Part shown: in pieces, positions 9,531 to 17,817 of the stretch | Layout: the number at the start of each line of letters is the position of its first letter | Position numbering within the stretch: position 1 is the stretch's first letter | Assembly (NCBI GenBank): GCA_027487815.1 | Contig: JAIYCW010000072.1 | Span: forward strand, 124,001-188,000 | Direction: 5' to 3' | DNA length: 64,000 bases | Source of the DNA: Burkholderiales bacterium | Lineage (GTDB): Bacteria > Pseudomonadota > Gammaproteobacteria > Burkholderiales > Burkholderiaceae_E | Position numbers and translations under genes: made by a program | The notes under the pieces: generated by a model | What the model was told of the DNA's origin: nothing | Database searches by the model: none | What the model saw: only the letters and a program-made list of their open reading frames with translations

Positions 9531-10466
9531 TCAGGACTTCGCCGGCAGGGCTGCCATCGCGATAGAAGCCAGGCGGGCCAGGGCAGAGTCCGAACGCGAG
9601 GTCAATACGATGGGCACGCTCGCCCCAAGCACCAGGCCCGCACAATCTCCGCCGCCAATATAGTTGAAGCTTTTGTAAAGCATGTTGCCAGCGTTGAGAT
9701 CGGGCATGAGCATCAGGTCAGCATCGCCAGCCACTTCGGAGTCCATGCCCTTGATCCGAGCCGCTTCAGATGACACTGCATTATCAAATCCGAAAGGGCC
9801 TTCGATTATCGCTTCGGGCCATCGGCCTTGATGGTGTGCTGCGACCAGCATTTGCGCATCCAGGGTGGCTTGAATATGCGGGTTAACAGACTCCACCGCG
9901 GCAACAATAGCCACCTTCGGGCGGGTAATACCCAGCGAATTCAAGGCGCGCAGGGCATTTGTGAGGATATGTTCTTTGGCCGCGAGGTCAGGGGAGATAT
10001 TCACCACACAATCCGCGAGACCCAGGAGTTTCGGATAGCGCGGAAGATCAAACACGAAGAGATGACTGATGCGGGTGTCGGTTCGCATTCCGCTGGATCG
10101 GCTGACAACAGCAGCCATCAACTCATCGGTGTGCAATGAGCCCTTCATCAGGGCCCGTACTTTTCCAGAGCGCACCAACTCAGTCGCAAGCTGGGCGCTT
10201 GCGGCAGGGGCTGCGTTGGCGGGCTCCATGATTTCCATCGCACCGATATTCAGACCGGCCGCATCGGCGGTCGACTGGATCAATGCCCGCGGCCCAATCA
10301 ATACCGGTGCAACAAGCCCAAGCTCTTGAGCCTGAATGGTCACCTCGAGAGCCATCGCATTGCCTGGATACACCACGCCCAGAGGCAGTGGATGGCCTCT
10401 GGTGTGCGCACGCGCCCGGTCGATCAGGGCAAGCAGCCGGGGATGGCTGCCCGAAGAGTCAGACAT
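9531..10466 (-). CDS. pta: Phosphate acetyltransferase (PTA/PTB family)
   Basis: This 311-residue single-domain protein belongs to the phosphate acetyl/butyryl transferase family. It opens with a PLGVVYPGNAMALEV segment and carries the conserved C-terminal region MLMPDLNAGNMLYKS. It converts acetyl phosphate and CoA to acetyl-CoA and phosphate. The gene overlaps the end of xsc by 8 nt (ATGTCTGA), so the two are translationally coupled. Acetyl phosphate is the Xsc product, so Pta completes sulfonate carbon recovery. The protein is the short form, without the N-terminal DRTGG/P-loop region of E. coli Pta; the short form often accompanies xsc. Confidence 0.9.
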   Translation of the reverse strand: MSDSSGSHPRLLALIDRARAHTRGHPLPLGVVYPGNAMALEVTIQAQELGLVAPVLIGPRALIQSTADAAGLNIGAMEIMEPANAAPAASAQLATELVRSGKVRALMKGSLHTDELMAAVVSRSSGMRTDTRISHLFVFDLPRYPKLLGLADCVVNISPDLAAKEHILTNALRALNSLGITRPKVAIVAAVESVNPHIQATLDAQMLVAAHHQGRWPEAIIEGPFGFDNAVSSEAARIKGMDSEVAGDADLMLMPDLNAGNMLYKSFNYIGGGDCAGLVLGASVPIVLTSRSDSALARLASIAMAALPAKS

Positions 10467-12267
10467 AGTCCTTGTACTTATCCAGGAAGCGCACTGGTTT
10501 GCTCAAGGCGTCACGCCGGAACGGATCGCCAAGCTCCCGGGTGCACATGATTTCAAGCACGCAGCTTTTGCCATCCTTCATTTGCATCTCGATAGCTTTT
10601 TGAAGCGCAGGCCCGACTTGATCAAGCTGATCGACCCGAATGCCCTGAGCACCCATCTCGCGGCCCAGGGAAGCAAAATCGGGGTTATCGAGCTCGCCCG
10701 CAACAAAGCGGCGGTTATAAAAATCCACCTGGTTTTTCTTCTCCGCACCCCATTGCCGGTTGTGGAACACGACCCCAGTCACTGGAATATTGTGGCGGGT
10801 AGCAGTAAGCATTTCCACCATACTCATCGACCACGCGCCGTCGCCTGAATAAGCAATCGCAGGGCGATCCATCGCGGCCAGCTTCGCGCCAATGATTGTA
10901 GGCAGGGCATAGCCGCAATTGCCAAAGCTCATCGGGGCGAAGAAACTGCGTGGCTCTTCAAAGCGCAGGTAGCTGTTGGCCACCGAGTTGATATTGCCAA
11001 TATCCGTGGACACCATTACGCGCTTGGGCATTGCTTTTTCAAGCTCGCGCAGCACCTGGCGCGGATGGAGCCAATTGCCGGGCTCTTTGTTTTGCTCCTC
11101 AATCATGTCCAGGCTGTAAGCATCACGCTCATGGGTCCAAGCGCTCAGTTCGTCTTCCCAGGCCGACTTTTCAGCAGCAATCTTCTGTGCCCGCTCGGCC
11201 TTGGATGCATCGCACACCAATGCGCGATCCTTGAGAAGGCCGAGAATCGCTTTGGCAGCCGCGCGCGCATCCGCGCAAATGCCGACGGTGATCTTCTTGA
11301 CCAGCCCGAGATTGGTGTGATCCGCTTCGATCTGAATGATCTTGGCTTGCTTGGGCCAATAATCCATCCCGTGTTGAGGCAATGTGCCAAAGGGCCCCAT
11401 ACGCGAACCCAAAGCGACCACTACATCGGCTTGCGAAACCAGCTTCATCGCTGCTTTCGAGCCTTGATAACCCAGCGGACCACACCATAAGGGGTGGCTT
11501 GCAGGGAACGAATCATTACGCAAATAGCCGTTAACGACTGGCGCACCCAAACGCTCTGCCAAAGCCTTGCATTCCTCCACAGCGTTGCCCATAACCACGC
11601 CGCCGCCAGCCAGGATCACTGGAAATTTTGCCTGTGCCAATAAATCAGCCGCGGCACGCAAGCTGGCTTCACCACCCGCGCCAAGCTCCACAGGCAATGG
11701 CATTGGAATTTCAGTGGTGATTTCACCGTAAAAGTAATCGCGCGGAATATTCAGTTGGGTCGGGCCCATTTCGGACAAGGCTCGATCGAAGCAGCGCCCG
11801 GTGAACTCGGCCATGCGCTTGGGGTTGGTCACATGGCCTTGATATTTGGTGAACTCCTGAAACATCGGCAGCTGATTGGCTTCCTGAAAGCCTCCAAGCC
11901 CCATGCCCATGGTGCCGGTTTCGGGGGTGATCATCACTACCGGGCTGTGCGCCCAATAGGCTGCGGCAATTGAGGTCACGCAGTTGCTGATACCGGGGCC
12001 ATTCTGGCCAATCACCACGCCATGCCTGCCCGACACGCGCGCATAGCCGTCAGCCATGTGCCCAGCGCCTTGCTCATGCACTACCGGGATGAGCTGGATA
12101 CCAGCGGGCGCAAAAATATCCATCGCGTCCATGAAAGCCGAACCCATGATGCCGAAGATATGCTTCACGCCGTGGGCCACCATGGTTTCCACGAATGCTT
12201 CGGATGGGGTCATTTTTTGTACGCCTGCGGCTACTTTGCGGCCGTCGGCAGTGGTGTATGTTGACAT
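10459..12267 (-). CDS. xsc: Sulfoacetaldehyde acetyltransferase
   Basis: The protein has 602 residues from the ATG at 12267, which follows a strong AGGGAGGC ribosome site; a longer in-frame ORF exists but has no such signal. It is a thiamine-diphosphate enzyme that cleaves 2-sulfoacetaldehyde with phosphate into acetyl phosphate and sulfite. Visible features are the PYR-domain glutamate (VVHEQGAGHMADGYARVSG), the Xsc-like PSEAFVETMVAHGVKHIFG opening, and the PP-domain ThDP motif beginning GDGAWSMSM and ending in N about 28 residues later. Acetolactate synthases share the fold, but the pairing with pta and sulfite dehydrogenase genes and the whole-length pattern point to Xsc. It is the convergence point of all C2-sulfonate routes here. 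Confidence 0.95.
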   Translation of the reverse strand: MSTYTTADGRKVAAGVQKMTPSEAFVETMVAHGVKHIFGIMGSAFMDAMDIFAPAGIQLIPVVHEQGAGHMADGYARVSGRHGVVIGQNGPGISNCVTSIAAAYWAHSPVVMITPETGTMGMGLGGFQEANQLPMFQEFTKYQGHVTNPKRMAEFTGRCFDRALSEMGPTQLNIPRDYFYGEITTEIPMPLPVELGAGGEASLRAAADLLAQAKFPVILAGGGVVMGNAVEECKALAERLGAPVVNGYLRNDSFPASHPLWCGPLGYQGSKAAMKLVSQADVVVALGSRMGPFGTLPQHGMDYWPKQAKIIQIEADHTNLGLVKKITVGICADARAAAKAILGLLKDRALVCDASKAERAQKIAAEKSAWEDELSAWTHERDAYSLDMIEEQNKEPGNWLHPRQVLRELEKAMPKRVMVSTDIGNINSVANSYLRFEEPRSFFAPMSFGNCGYALPTIIGAKLAAMDRPAIAYSGDGAWSMSMVEMLTATRHNIPVTGVVFHNRQWGAEKKNQVDFYNRRFVAGELDNPDFASLGREMGAQGIRVDQLDQVGPALQKAIEMQMKDGKSCVLEIMCTRELGDPFRRDALSKPVRFLDKYKDYV

Positions 12268-12286
12268 GATGCCTCCCTGTAAAAAG

Positions 12287-12303
12287 CGGAATAAATTGTT
12301 CCA
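12287..12303. promoter_or_regulatory. 17-bp palindromic operator upstream of xsc
   Basis: CGGAATAAATTGTTCCA is an inverted repeat (GGAA-N7-TTCC) 20 bp upstream of the xsc start. It differs at only 3 of 17 positions from the site at 23588-23604 before the GMC oxidoreductase gene. The likely reader is an IclR-family protein from this locus. Further TGGAATGA half-sites lie at about 12369-12400 on the iclR side. Confidence 0.6.
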
Positions 12304-12413
12304 AAATCCTGTTTCAGAGTGCAATATAGGAGGGTTCAGGTCGCAAGTCAATCGTAGATTCGAATTTATGGAATGAATTGTATTAAATTCTGGAATGACT
12401 TAGACTTTCACCC

Positions 12414-13256
12414 ATGCGACTGGTTCAACCCAATTCAATCTCGACTGCCGAGATGCCCGACCCGGATACCGAATCTCCCGCGCTGCGGCAATTTGTGCTT
12501 TTGGAGGCGGTGGCAGCGCGCGATCAGTTGTTTTCACTGCAAAGCCTGACTGAGATCACTGGCTGGCCCAAGCCCACAGTGCATCGCATGCTGGGGCAAC
12601 TTGAAAAAGCCGGTTTGATTCAGCGCGAAGGTGATGGGCGGCACTATGGCATTGCGCCGCGATTGCGTCGCCTGGCTTTGAATTTGGTCAGCCATGACAC
12701 CTTGGCCAGCGCCCGACATCGTGTGTTGCGTCAGCTTGTGAGTGAGCTTGGCGAAAGCTGCAACCTGACCACGATGGTGGATGGTGAGGTGATGTATCTG
12801 GATCGGGTCGAAACCGTTGCGCCTTTGCGCTTTTATTTGCAGCCTGGATCGCGCGTGCCTGCCCATTGCTCCGCCACTGGCAAGCTTTTTCTGGCTCAAA
12901 TGAGTGCGGCCCAGCGCCGCCGCTTGCTCGCCCATGCTGAGCTTGAGCGCTACACAGAAAAAACCCTGGTGCAGCTTGAGGCGCTTGAGCAAGAGATCGA
13001 GCAAGTGAAGAACGACGGTTTTGCTATCGACAATGAAGAGTTTTTGCCGGGCTTATTGTGTCTTGCAGTGCTGGTACCCGATGCAAGCGGCCGGTCCAGC
13101 TTGGGCCTGGCAGTGCAAGCTCCAATATTGCGTTTCACGCCTGCCAGGGCCAAGGAGTGCTTGCCAGCGTTGCAAAAAGCAGCCCAAGCGCTTGCCCGCA
13201 TTCAAGGCGAGGGCCATATAGAGAGCCATAGTGCTTCGGAAGTAACCCACTCATGA
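12414..13256 (+). CDS. IclR-family regulator, divergent from xsc, first gene of a CobS/CobT-like operon
   Basis: The protein has 280 residues. The N-terminal winged helix is at about 28-80 (SLTEITGWPKPTVHRMLGQL) and the C-terminal effector domain has GESCNLTTMVDGEVMYLDRVE and HCSATGKLFLA. IclR proteins are dimeric repressors or activators that bind small carboxylic or sulfonic ligands. It is divergent from xsc across 146 bp that carries a palindrome, so xsc-pta is its probable target. Its stop overlaps the start of the CobS-like ATPase by 4 nt (ATGA), so regulator and chaperone-like pair are co-translated. Alternative starts exist at the later Met residues. Confidence 0.9.
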   Translation: MRLVQPNSISTAEMPDPDTESPALRQFVLLEAVAARDQLFSLQSLTEITGWPKPTVHRMLGQLEKAGLIQREGDGRHYGIAPRLRRLALNLVSHDTLASARHRVLRQLVSELGESCNLTTMVDGEVMYLDRVETVAPLRFYLQPGSRVPAHCSATGKLFLAQMSAAQRRRLLAHAELERYTEKTLVQLEALEQEIEQVKNDGFAIDNEEFLPGLLCLAVLVPDASGRSSLGLAVQAPILRFTPARAKECLPALQKAAQALARIQGEGHIESHSASEVTHS

Positions 13257-14191
13257 ATCAGTCCGCCGATACCCTTGCCCTGTTTGGCATTCAATCGACC
13301 CTTGCGGTGCCCTGTTTTGATACGGCCAATGCGCACGTTCCGGAGCGTGACCCGGCTTATCGGTTTCAGCCCGAGGTGACCCAGGCGATCCTGACCGGGC
13401 TTGCCACCAATCGTCGAGTGCTTATTCAGGGGCGCCATGGCACCGGCAAGTCCACTCATATCGAGCAAGTGGCTGCTCGCTTGAACTGGCCATGCGTGCG
13501 TATCAACCTGGATGGTCAGATCAGCCGCCTGGATTTGATCGGGCGCGATGCGGTTGTGCTGCGCGATGGCAAGCAAGTCACTGAATTTATTCCCGGCATG
13601 TTGCCCTGGGCGATGCGCCAGCCGATGATTCTGGTGTTTGATGAATATGACGCGGGTCGCCCGGAGGTGATGTTTGTGATTCAGCGCTTGCTCGAGCGCT
13701 CGGGCAAGCTCACCTTGCTGGATCAAAATGAGGTGATTACCCCGCATCCCTTGTTCAGGCTTATGGCCACCAGCAATACCGTGGGGCTGGGCAATCTCAA
13801 TGGCCTGTATCACGGCACCCAAGTGCTGAATCATGCGCAACTGGATCGCTGGAACATTGTGGCCACACTGGATTATCTGGCTGTGGATGAGGAAGTCGAG
13901 ATTGTCGTGGCACAGGTGCCTGAGCACGACACAGTTGCAGGGCGCGCTTTGGTGCGCGCCATGGTGGAGGTGGCTGCACTGACTCGCAGTGGATTTGGTG
14001 TGGGCGACCTGTCTGCACTCATGTCGCCGCGCACAGTGATCAATTGGGCAGAAAACATCGTCAGTTTTCGCGATGTCGCCCAGGCGTTTCGTTTGTCCTT
14101 TCTGAATAAAACCGATGCTGCCGAATGGCCCCTTATTGCCGAGTATTACCAGCGCTGCTTTGATCAAGAGCTCAATCTGACTGCAGCATGA
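13253..14191 (+). CDS. CobS-like MoxR-class AAA+ ATPase
   Basis: This 312-residue ATPase has Walker A GRHGTGKSTHIEQVAARLNW, Walker B (LVFDEYDAG) and sensor 1 (LMATSNTVGLG). The stretch from Walker A through VMFVIQRLLE matches the pattern of CobS, the AAA+ subunit of aerobic cobaltochelatase, closely. CobS works with CobT to drive metal insertion by CobN. No CobN or any other cobalamin gene is in the window. The gene sits between an IclR gene and a CobT-like gene, with 4-nt overlaps at both ends, beside xsc. Its client is unknown. It could remodel or metallate an enzyme of the sulfonate pathway, or be a moonlighting cobaltochelatase part; both are inference. Confidence 0.85.
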   Translation: MNQSADTLALFGIQSTLAVPCFDTANAHVPERDPAYRFQPEVTQAILTGLATNRRVLIQGRHGTGKSTHIEQVAARLNWPCVRINLDGQISRLDLIGRDAVVLRDGKQVTEFIPGMLPWAMRQPMILVFDEYDAGRPEVMFVIQRLLERSGKLTLLDQNEVITPHPLFRLMATSNTVGLGNLNGLYHGTQVLNHAQLDRWNIVATLDYLAVDEEVEIVVAQVPEHDTVAGRALVRAMVEVAALTRSGFGVGDLSALMSPRTVINWAENIVSFRDVAQAFRLSFLNKTDAAEWPLIAEYYQRCFDQELNLTAA

Positions 14192-15876
14192 GCAGCATGC
14201 TGCGTGATCTGAGCGCGGCTACGGTGCGAAGCCTGAGTGGGCAGTCGGGCGTTTTTTTCCGTGGTGATCGCTTGGTGCTGGGCGAAAAAGTGATGGCGTT
14301 TCGGGCTGCGCATCTCATGGCAGGGTCAGATGAGCCAGCGCAAACACCAGCGCGTGGTCTGGCAGACGCTCACGCGATGCGCTTGCTGTTTAGCGATCTT
14401 GCGATCCATGCGCAGTCCCGCCCAACCAAAGCGGTTAGTGCTTGGCTGATGGATGCATTCGAGCAGTTTCGGGTGGAGTCCCTGGTGCCTGCCGGCTGGC
14501 CCGGAAGTCGGGCAAATTTGCAGGCATGTTTTGAGGCATGGTCCCTGGGTTTTTTCGATAGTGGCTTATGCGAAACCCAGCGTGGGCTTGTGCTGTACAC
14601 CGTTGTGCAAATGGTGCGCTCGCGCCTGACCGGTGAGCCGGTGGTGAGTGCCACCGAAGACTTTATTGAAGGGACACGGGCCAAGCTAAGCCCGATATTG
14701 GGTGGCCCGATAGCACACCTGCGCAAATTGAAGAATGACCAAGCAGCGTTCGCACTTGCGGCCGCAAAGCTAGCTATGCTGGCGAGTGAATGGCTGGACG
14801 ATGATGGCCTCGCCGAGCCAGCAAAGAATGCTGATCGCGTTGCTGAGGAGGCTCGGCAATTCACACTCTTGCTCCAGCTCGACGAAGCTGCAGACGACAA
14901 GCCCATCAGCCTGATTGGGGGACGAAGCGCCTGGCTTGACGCGCAGGCTGGGCAATACCAGGTGTATACCCGCGAGTTTGATCGCGAAGTAAGTGGGCAA
15001 GACCTCGCCCGCGAGGCGCAGCTTCGGGAATGGCGCGCACAACTCGATCAAACGATTGCCGGGTTAGGCATCAACGTGAATCGGTTGGCGCGGGCGCTAC
15101 TTACCCGGCTTGCCGTGCCTGTGGCCCACGGCTGGCAAGATGCTCAGGAACTTGGCCGCATTGATGCACGCAGGCTCGCACAGTTGATTGCATCGCCGCA
15201 AGAGCGCCACTTGTTTCGTAACGAACCAATCGTGCCCCGGGCGCAGTGTGTGGTTAGCCTGCTGATCGACTGTTCAGGCTCCATGCGCCAACATCAAATT
15301 CGCATGGCTTGTATCGCAGATCTGTTGGCGCGTGCGCTTGATCTCGCTGGCATACCGAGCGAGATTCTGGGATTCACCACCGGCACGTGGAATGGTGGCC
15401 GCGCCCTGCAGCGCTGGCGGGCGGCAGGCGAACCAGCACGGCCAGGGCGTTTGAATGAACAGACCCATATCGTATTCAAGGACGCATCAACCCCCTGGCG
15501 TCGGGCTCGTCTATCGATTGCAGCGCTGCTCAAAAATGAGATGTACCGCGAAGGGGTGGATGGCGAGGCCGTGCTGTGGGCCGCTGGCCGCTCACGAGCG
15601 CTGCAGGCCGAGCGAAGAATGTTGTGGGTATTCTCCGATGGCTGCCCAATGGATGGCGCAACTTCGGCTGCCAATGATGAGCATTACCTTGATCACCATT
15701 TACAGCAGGTGGTGGCCCAAATTCTGGGCAGCGGTGATATTGCTTTGGGCGGTGTGGGCTTGGGGCAAGACCTCAGCTTTTACTACCCGCGCCATCACAT
15801 GCTCAATCTTGAAGAAGAGCTTCACTTGCATAGCTTCTTGCCGATGATCCAGCTTGCAGGGTCTGCTCGACCTTAG
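14188..15876 (+). CDS. CobT-like von Willebrand factor A protein, partner of the CobS-like ATPase
   Basis: The protein has 562 residues. The C-terminal half is a VWA domain with an intact MIDAS motif D-x-S-x-S (LLIDCSGSM, near residue 360). It is followed by the CobT-typical GFTTGTWNGG, PGRLNEQTHIVFK, APWRRAR-like TPWRRARLSI, DGEAVLWA and FSDGCPMDG segments. The N-terminal half has no recognisable domain and lacks the long acidic linker usual in CobT. It overlaps the ATPase gene by 4 nt, as expected for a MoxR-ATPase/VWA chaperone pair. It ends against the convergent IclR gene, their stop codons sharing bases (TTAG). Function is as uncertain as for the ATPase. Confidence 0.85.
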   Translation: MSSMLRDLSAATVRSLSGQSGVFFRGDRLVLGEKVMAFRAAHLMAGSDEPAQTPARGLADAHAMRLLFSDLAIHAQSRPTKAVSAWLMDAFEQFRVESLVPAGWPGSRANLQACFEAWSLGFFDSGLCETQRGLVLYTVVQMVRSRLTGEPVVSATEDFIEGTRAKLSPILGGPIAHLRKLKNDQAAFALAAAKLAMLASEWLDDDGLAEPAKNADRVAEEARQFTLLLQLDEAADDKPISLIGGRSAWLDAQAGQYQVYTREFDREVSGQDLAREAQLREWRAQLDQTIAGLGINVNRLARALLTRLAVPVAHGWQDAQELGRIDARRLAQLIASPQERHLFRNEPIVPRAQCVVSLLIDCSGSMRQHQIRMACIADLLARALDLAGIPSEILGFTTGTWNGGRALQRWRAAGEPARPGRLNEQTHIVFKDASTPWRRARLSIAALLKNEMYREGVDGEAVLWAAGRSRALQAERRMLWVFSDGCPMDGATSAANDEHYLDHHLQQVVAQILGSGDIALGGVGLGQDLSFYYPRHHMLNLEEELHLHSFLPMIQLAGSARP

Positions 15877-16628
15877 AACGTTTTGGAAAGCTGGTTTGCA
15901 GTCTTGCGGATTGCGGGCAGAAATTTTTGCAAATCCTCCAGGCTCATCCGCCCCACAGGAGCCTGCACTGCCAATGCGGCTAGCGCTTGTCCCTGAGTGT
16001 TGAGCACAGGTACGGCCAGAGCTATCAAGCCGCGGATATGTTCGCCGCGATTAATCCCCACTTGTTGCTTGGCAGTGCGTTTGAGTTCGGCCTCCAATGC
16101 CTTGCGATCGGTGATGGTGTTTTCCGTGTAAGCGCGGCGCGGCAAGACTTCCAGCAAACGCTTTTTCTGCGTCTCAGGCAGCAGGCTAAACAAAAGCTTG
16201 CCACTGGCGCTGGCATGCAAGGGCACATGCGAGCCCGGGACCAGATTCACCCGCAACTCCCACTGTGTTTCAACCCGATCAAGATAGATCACATCCGAGC
16301 CCACCAGGGCTGCGAGATTGCAGGTTTCTCCGATCCGCTCAACCAGGGCCTGCAATAGGGCATGCCGCTCGGTGCGGGTGGTGCCATTCATCAGCGCACT
16401 CAAGGCAAACTCCTCTACCCTCTTGCCCAGCAGCAAGCGCTTGCTGCCAGTGTCGCGCACCACAAGCCCCGCCTGAACCAGCAAACCCACCACACGGTGC
16501 ACGGTTTGTTTGGGCAATTCTGTGGCTCGCATCAAGTCAGCCTGCAGGCACCCATTGGGCATCGCACCAATCACTTCCATCACCCTGAACGCCCGTAAAG
16601 CGGCGGCATTGGATTGACTGCTCAGCAT
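15873..16628 (-). CDS. IclR-family regulator, divergent from the sau-like operon (SauR candidate)
   Basis: The protein has 251 residues. The helix-turn-helix is near 30-60 (LMRATELPKQTVHRVVGLL) and the effector domain has GETCNLAALVGSDVIYLDRVE and SASGKLLFSLL. It is read away from the Bug-sauS-sauT-SulP-GST operon across 113 bp. In Cupriavidus necator the sulfoacetate genes sauSTU are controlled by the IclR protein SauR, so this is the positional SauR candidate. The effector is not visible from sequence. Its start is the ATG at 16628; no alternative start is needed. Confidence 0.88.
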   Translation of the reverse strand: MLSSQSNAAALRAFRVMEVIGAMPNGCLQADLMRATELPKQTVHRVVGLLVQAGLVVRDTGSKRLLLGKRVEEFALSALMNGTTRTERHALLQALVERIGETCNLAALVGSDVIYLDRVETQWELRVNLVPGSHVPLHASASGKLLFSLLPETQKKRLLEVLPRRAYTENTITDRKALEAELKRTAKQQVGINRGEHIRGLIALAVPVLNTQGQALAALAVQAPVGRMSLEDLQKFLPAIRKTANQLSKTF

Positions 16629-16708
16629 GACTCGCGCCTTTCTTTATGTCCAGACTACATTAAAAAATGGGACTTTTGTATTTGCTTTTGAGCCTAGACT
16701 AGCTGGCA

Positions 16709-16725
16709 TATAAGAACGAATTCGT
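16709..16725 (+). promoter_or_regulatory. Possible -10 box and palindromic operator before the Bug-sau operon
   Basis: TATAAG at 16709-16714 resembles a -10 element, and the perfect 10-bp palindrome ACGAATTCGT sits at 16716-16725, just downstream. This placement fits repression by the divergent IclR protein. The -35 element is not convincing. Confidence 0.35.
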
Positions 16726-16741
16726 AGCAAGGAGACCATCG

Positions 16742-17743
16742 ATGAGCACTTTTTTCAAGCGTCGCAAGGTGTTGGGTTTGGCCGGAGCCAGTGCCGCATT
16801 GGCGGGCCTCGGTAGCACTTCAAGCAGCTGGGCACAAGGCGCGGGGGATTATCCCCGCCAGCCCATCAAGATGATCGTGCCTTACCCACCAGGCGGTGGC
16901 ACCGATGTGATCGCCCGTATCCTGCAACAGCGGGTTAGCCAATCGCTGGGTCAGCAAGTGATCATCGAGAATCGGGGTGGCGCGGGCGGATCAATCGGCT
17001 CATTGGCAGTCGCAAAATCACCGAATGATGGCTACACAATCTTGTTCACGCTTTCTTCGCACACGATCAACCCCGCCATCATTCCGCGATTGGGGTTTGA
17101 TTCGATTGCTGATTTTGAGCCGATTGTCATGGCGGCTTCGCTGCCCCAGTTGTTGGCCGCCACGCCCAGCTTTGCCCCCAACACGGTAGCCGAGGTGGTG
17201 GCTGCTGCGCGCCGAGCCCCGGGCAGCCTCTCCTTTGCCTCGGTGGGTAACGGGTCGCCGGGTCATCTGGCCGGTGAGTTGATGATGCTTCGCACCGGCA
17301 CGCAGATGAATCACGTGCCTTATCGAGGTGGCGGCCCAGCGGTCACGGACGTCATGGCCGGTCAGGTTCCGCTTCTCTGGGTATCGATTCCCGCCGCTGC
17401 CCAGTTCGTCAAGCAGGGCAAATTGAAGGCCTTGGCCGTGTCCACTGTTAAGCGCAGTGCCGCCTTTCCCGAGGTGCCCACCATGCAGGAGGCGGGCATC
17501 AGCGATTTCGAAGTTGACAGCTGGTATGCCGCCTTTGCGCCAGCCAAAACTCCGGCGCCGATTATCGAGCGTCTCAACAGGGCGTTCAATGAAGCGCTCA
17601 ACAGCGCCGATGTGAAAGAAAAGCTCCTTGCTCAGGGCAGTGAGGCCGTGGGTGGCGCTCCGTCAGTACTGGCTCGTGTTGTGGCGCAGGAAATTCCGAA
17701 ATGGGCCAAGCTGGTGAAGGATGCCAATATCAAGCCTGATTGA
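16742..17743 (+). CDS. Bug-family periplasmic solute-binding protein (tripartite tricarboxylate type), orphan
   Basis: The protein has 333 residues. Its N-terminal signal has a twin-arginine look (KRRKVLGLAGASAALAG) and a likely cleavage after SSWAQG. The mature part opens with the Bug signature YPRQPIKMIVPYPPGGGTD and continues with ENRGGAGGSIG. Bug proteins bind carboxylated ligands in the periplasm and normally feed a TctA/TctB permease. No TctAB genes are nearby, so this is an orphan. A good AAGGAG site precedes the ATG. It leads the operon with sauS and sauT, so it may bind sulfoacetate for uptake or for sensing; that is inference. Confidence 0.88.
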   Translation: MSTFFKRRKVLGLAGASAALAGLGSTSSSWAQGAGDYPRQPIKMIVPYPPGGGTDVIARILQQRVSQSLGQQVIIENRGGAGGSIGSLAVAKSPNDGYTILFTLSSHTINPAIIPRLGFDSIADFEPIVMAASLPQLLAATPSFAPNTVAEVVAAARRAPGSLSFASVGNGSPGHLAGELMMLRTGTQMNHVPYRGGGPAVTDVMAGQVPLLWVSIPAAAQFVKQGKLKALAVSTVKRSAAFPEVPTMQEAGISDFEVDSWYAAFAPAKTPAPIIERLNRAFNEALNSADVKEKLLAQGSEAVGGAPSVLARVVAQEIPKWAKLVKDANIKPD

Positions 17744-17817
17744 TTGAAGGTCACTTTGTCAGTCGCGGTCATATGAGCCGCGATAGTCGAATCAGTAAAA
17801 AACCAAATGAAATTTCT

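Noticed and set aside
10459-12351. The Xsc frame could be read as an acetolactate synthase.
   Set aside because: The Xsc-type opening and the tight pta overlap beside sulfite dehydrogenase genes fit sulfoacetaldehyde acetyltransferase better; an ilvH-type regulatory subunit is absent.
13202-14167. A 321-residue minus-strand frame opposite the CobS-like gene.
   Set aside because: His/Gln-rich shadow composition and no domain; the plus strand encodes clear Walker motifs.
13253-15876. The CobS/CobT-like pair as evidence of aerobic cobalamin synthesis here.
   Set aside because: CobN and all other B12 genes are absent from the window, and the genes are bound to an IclR gene and xsc.
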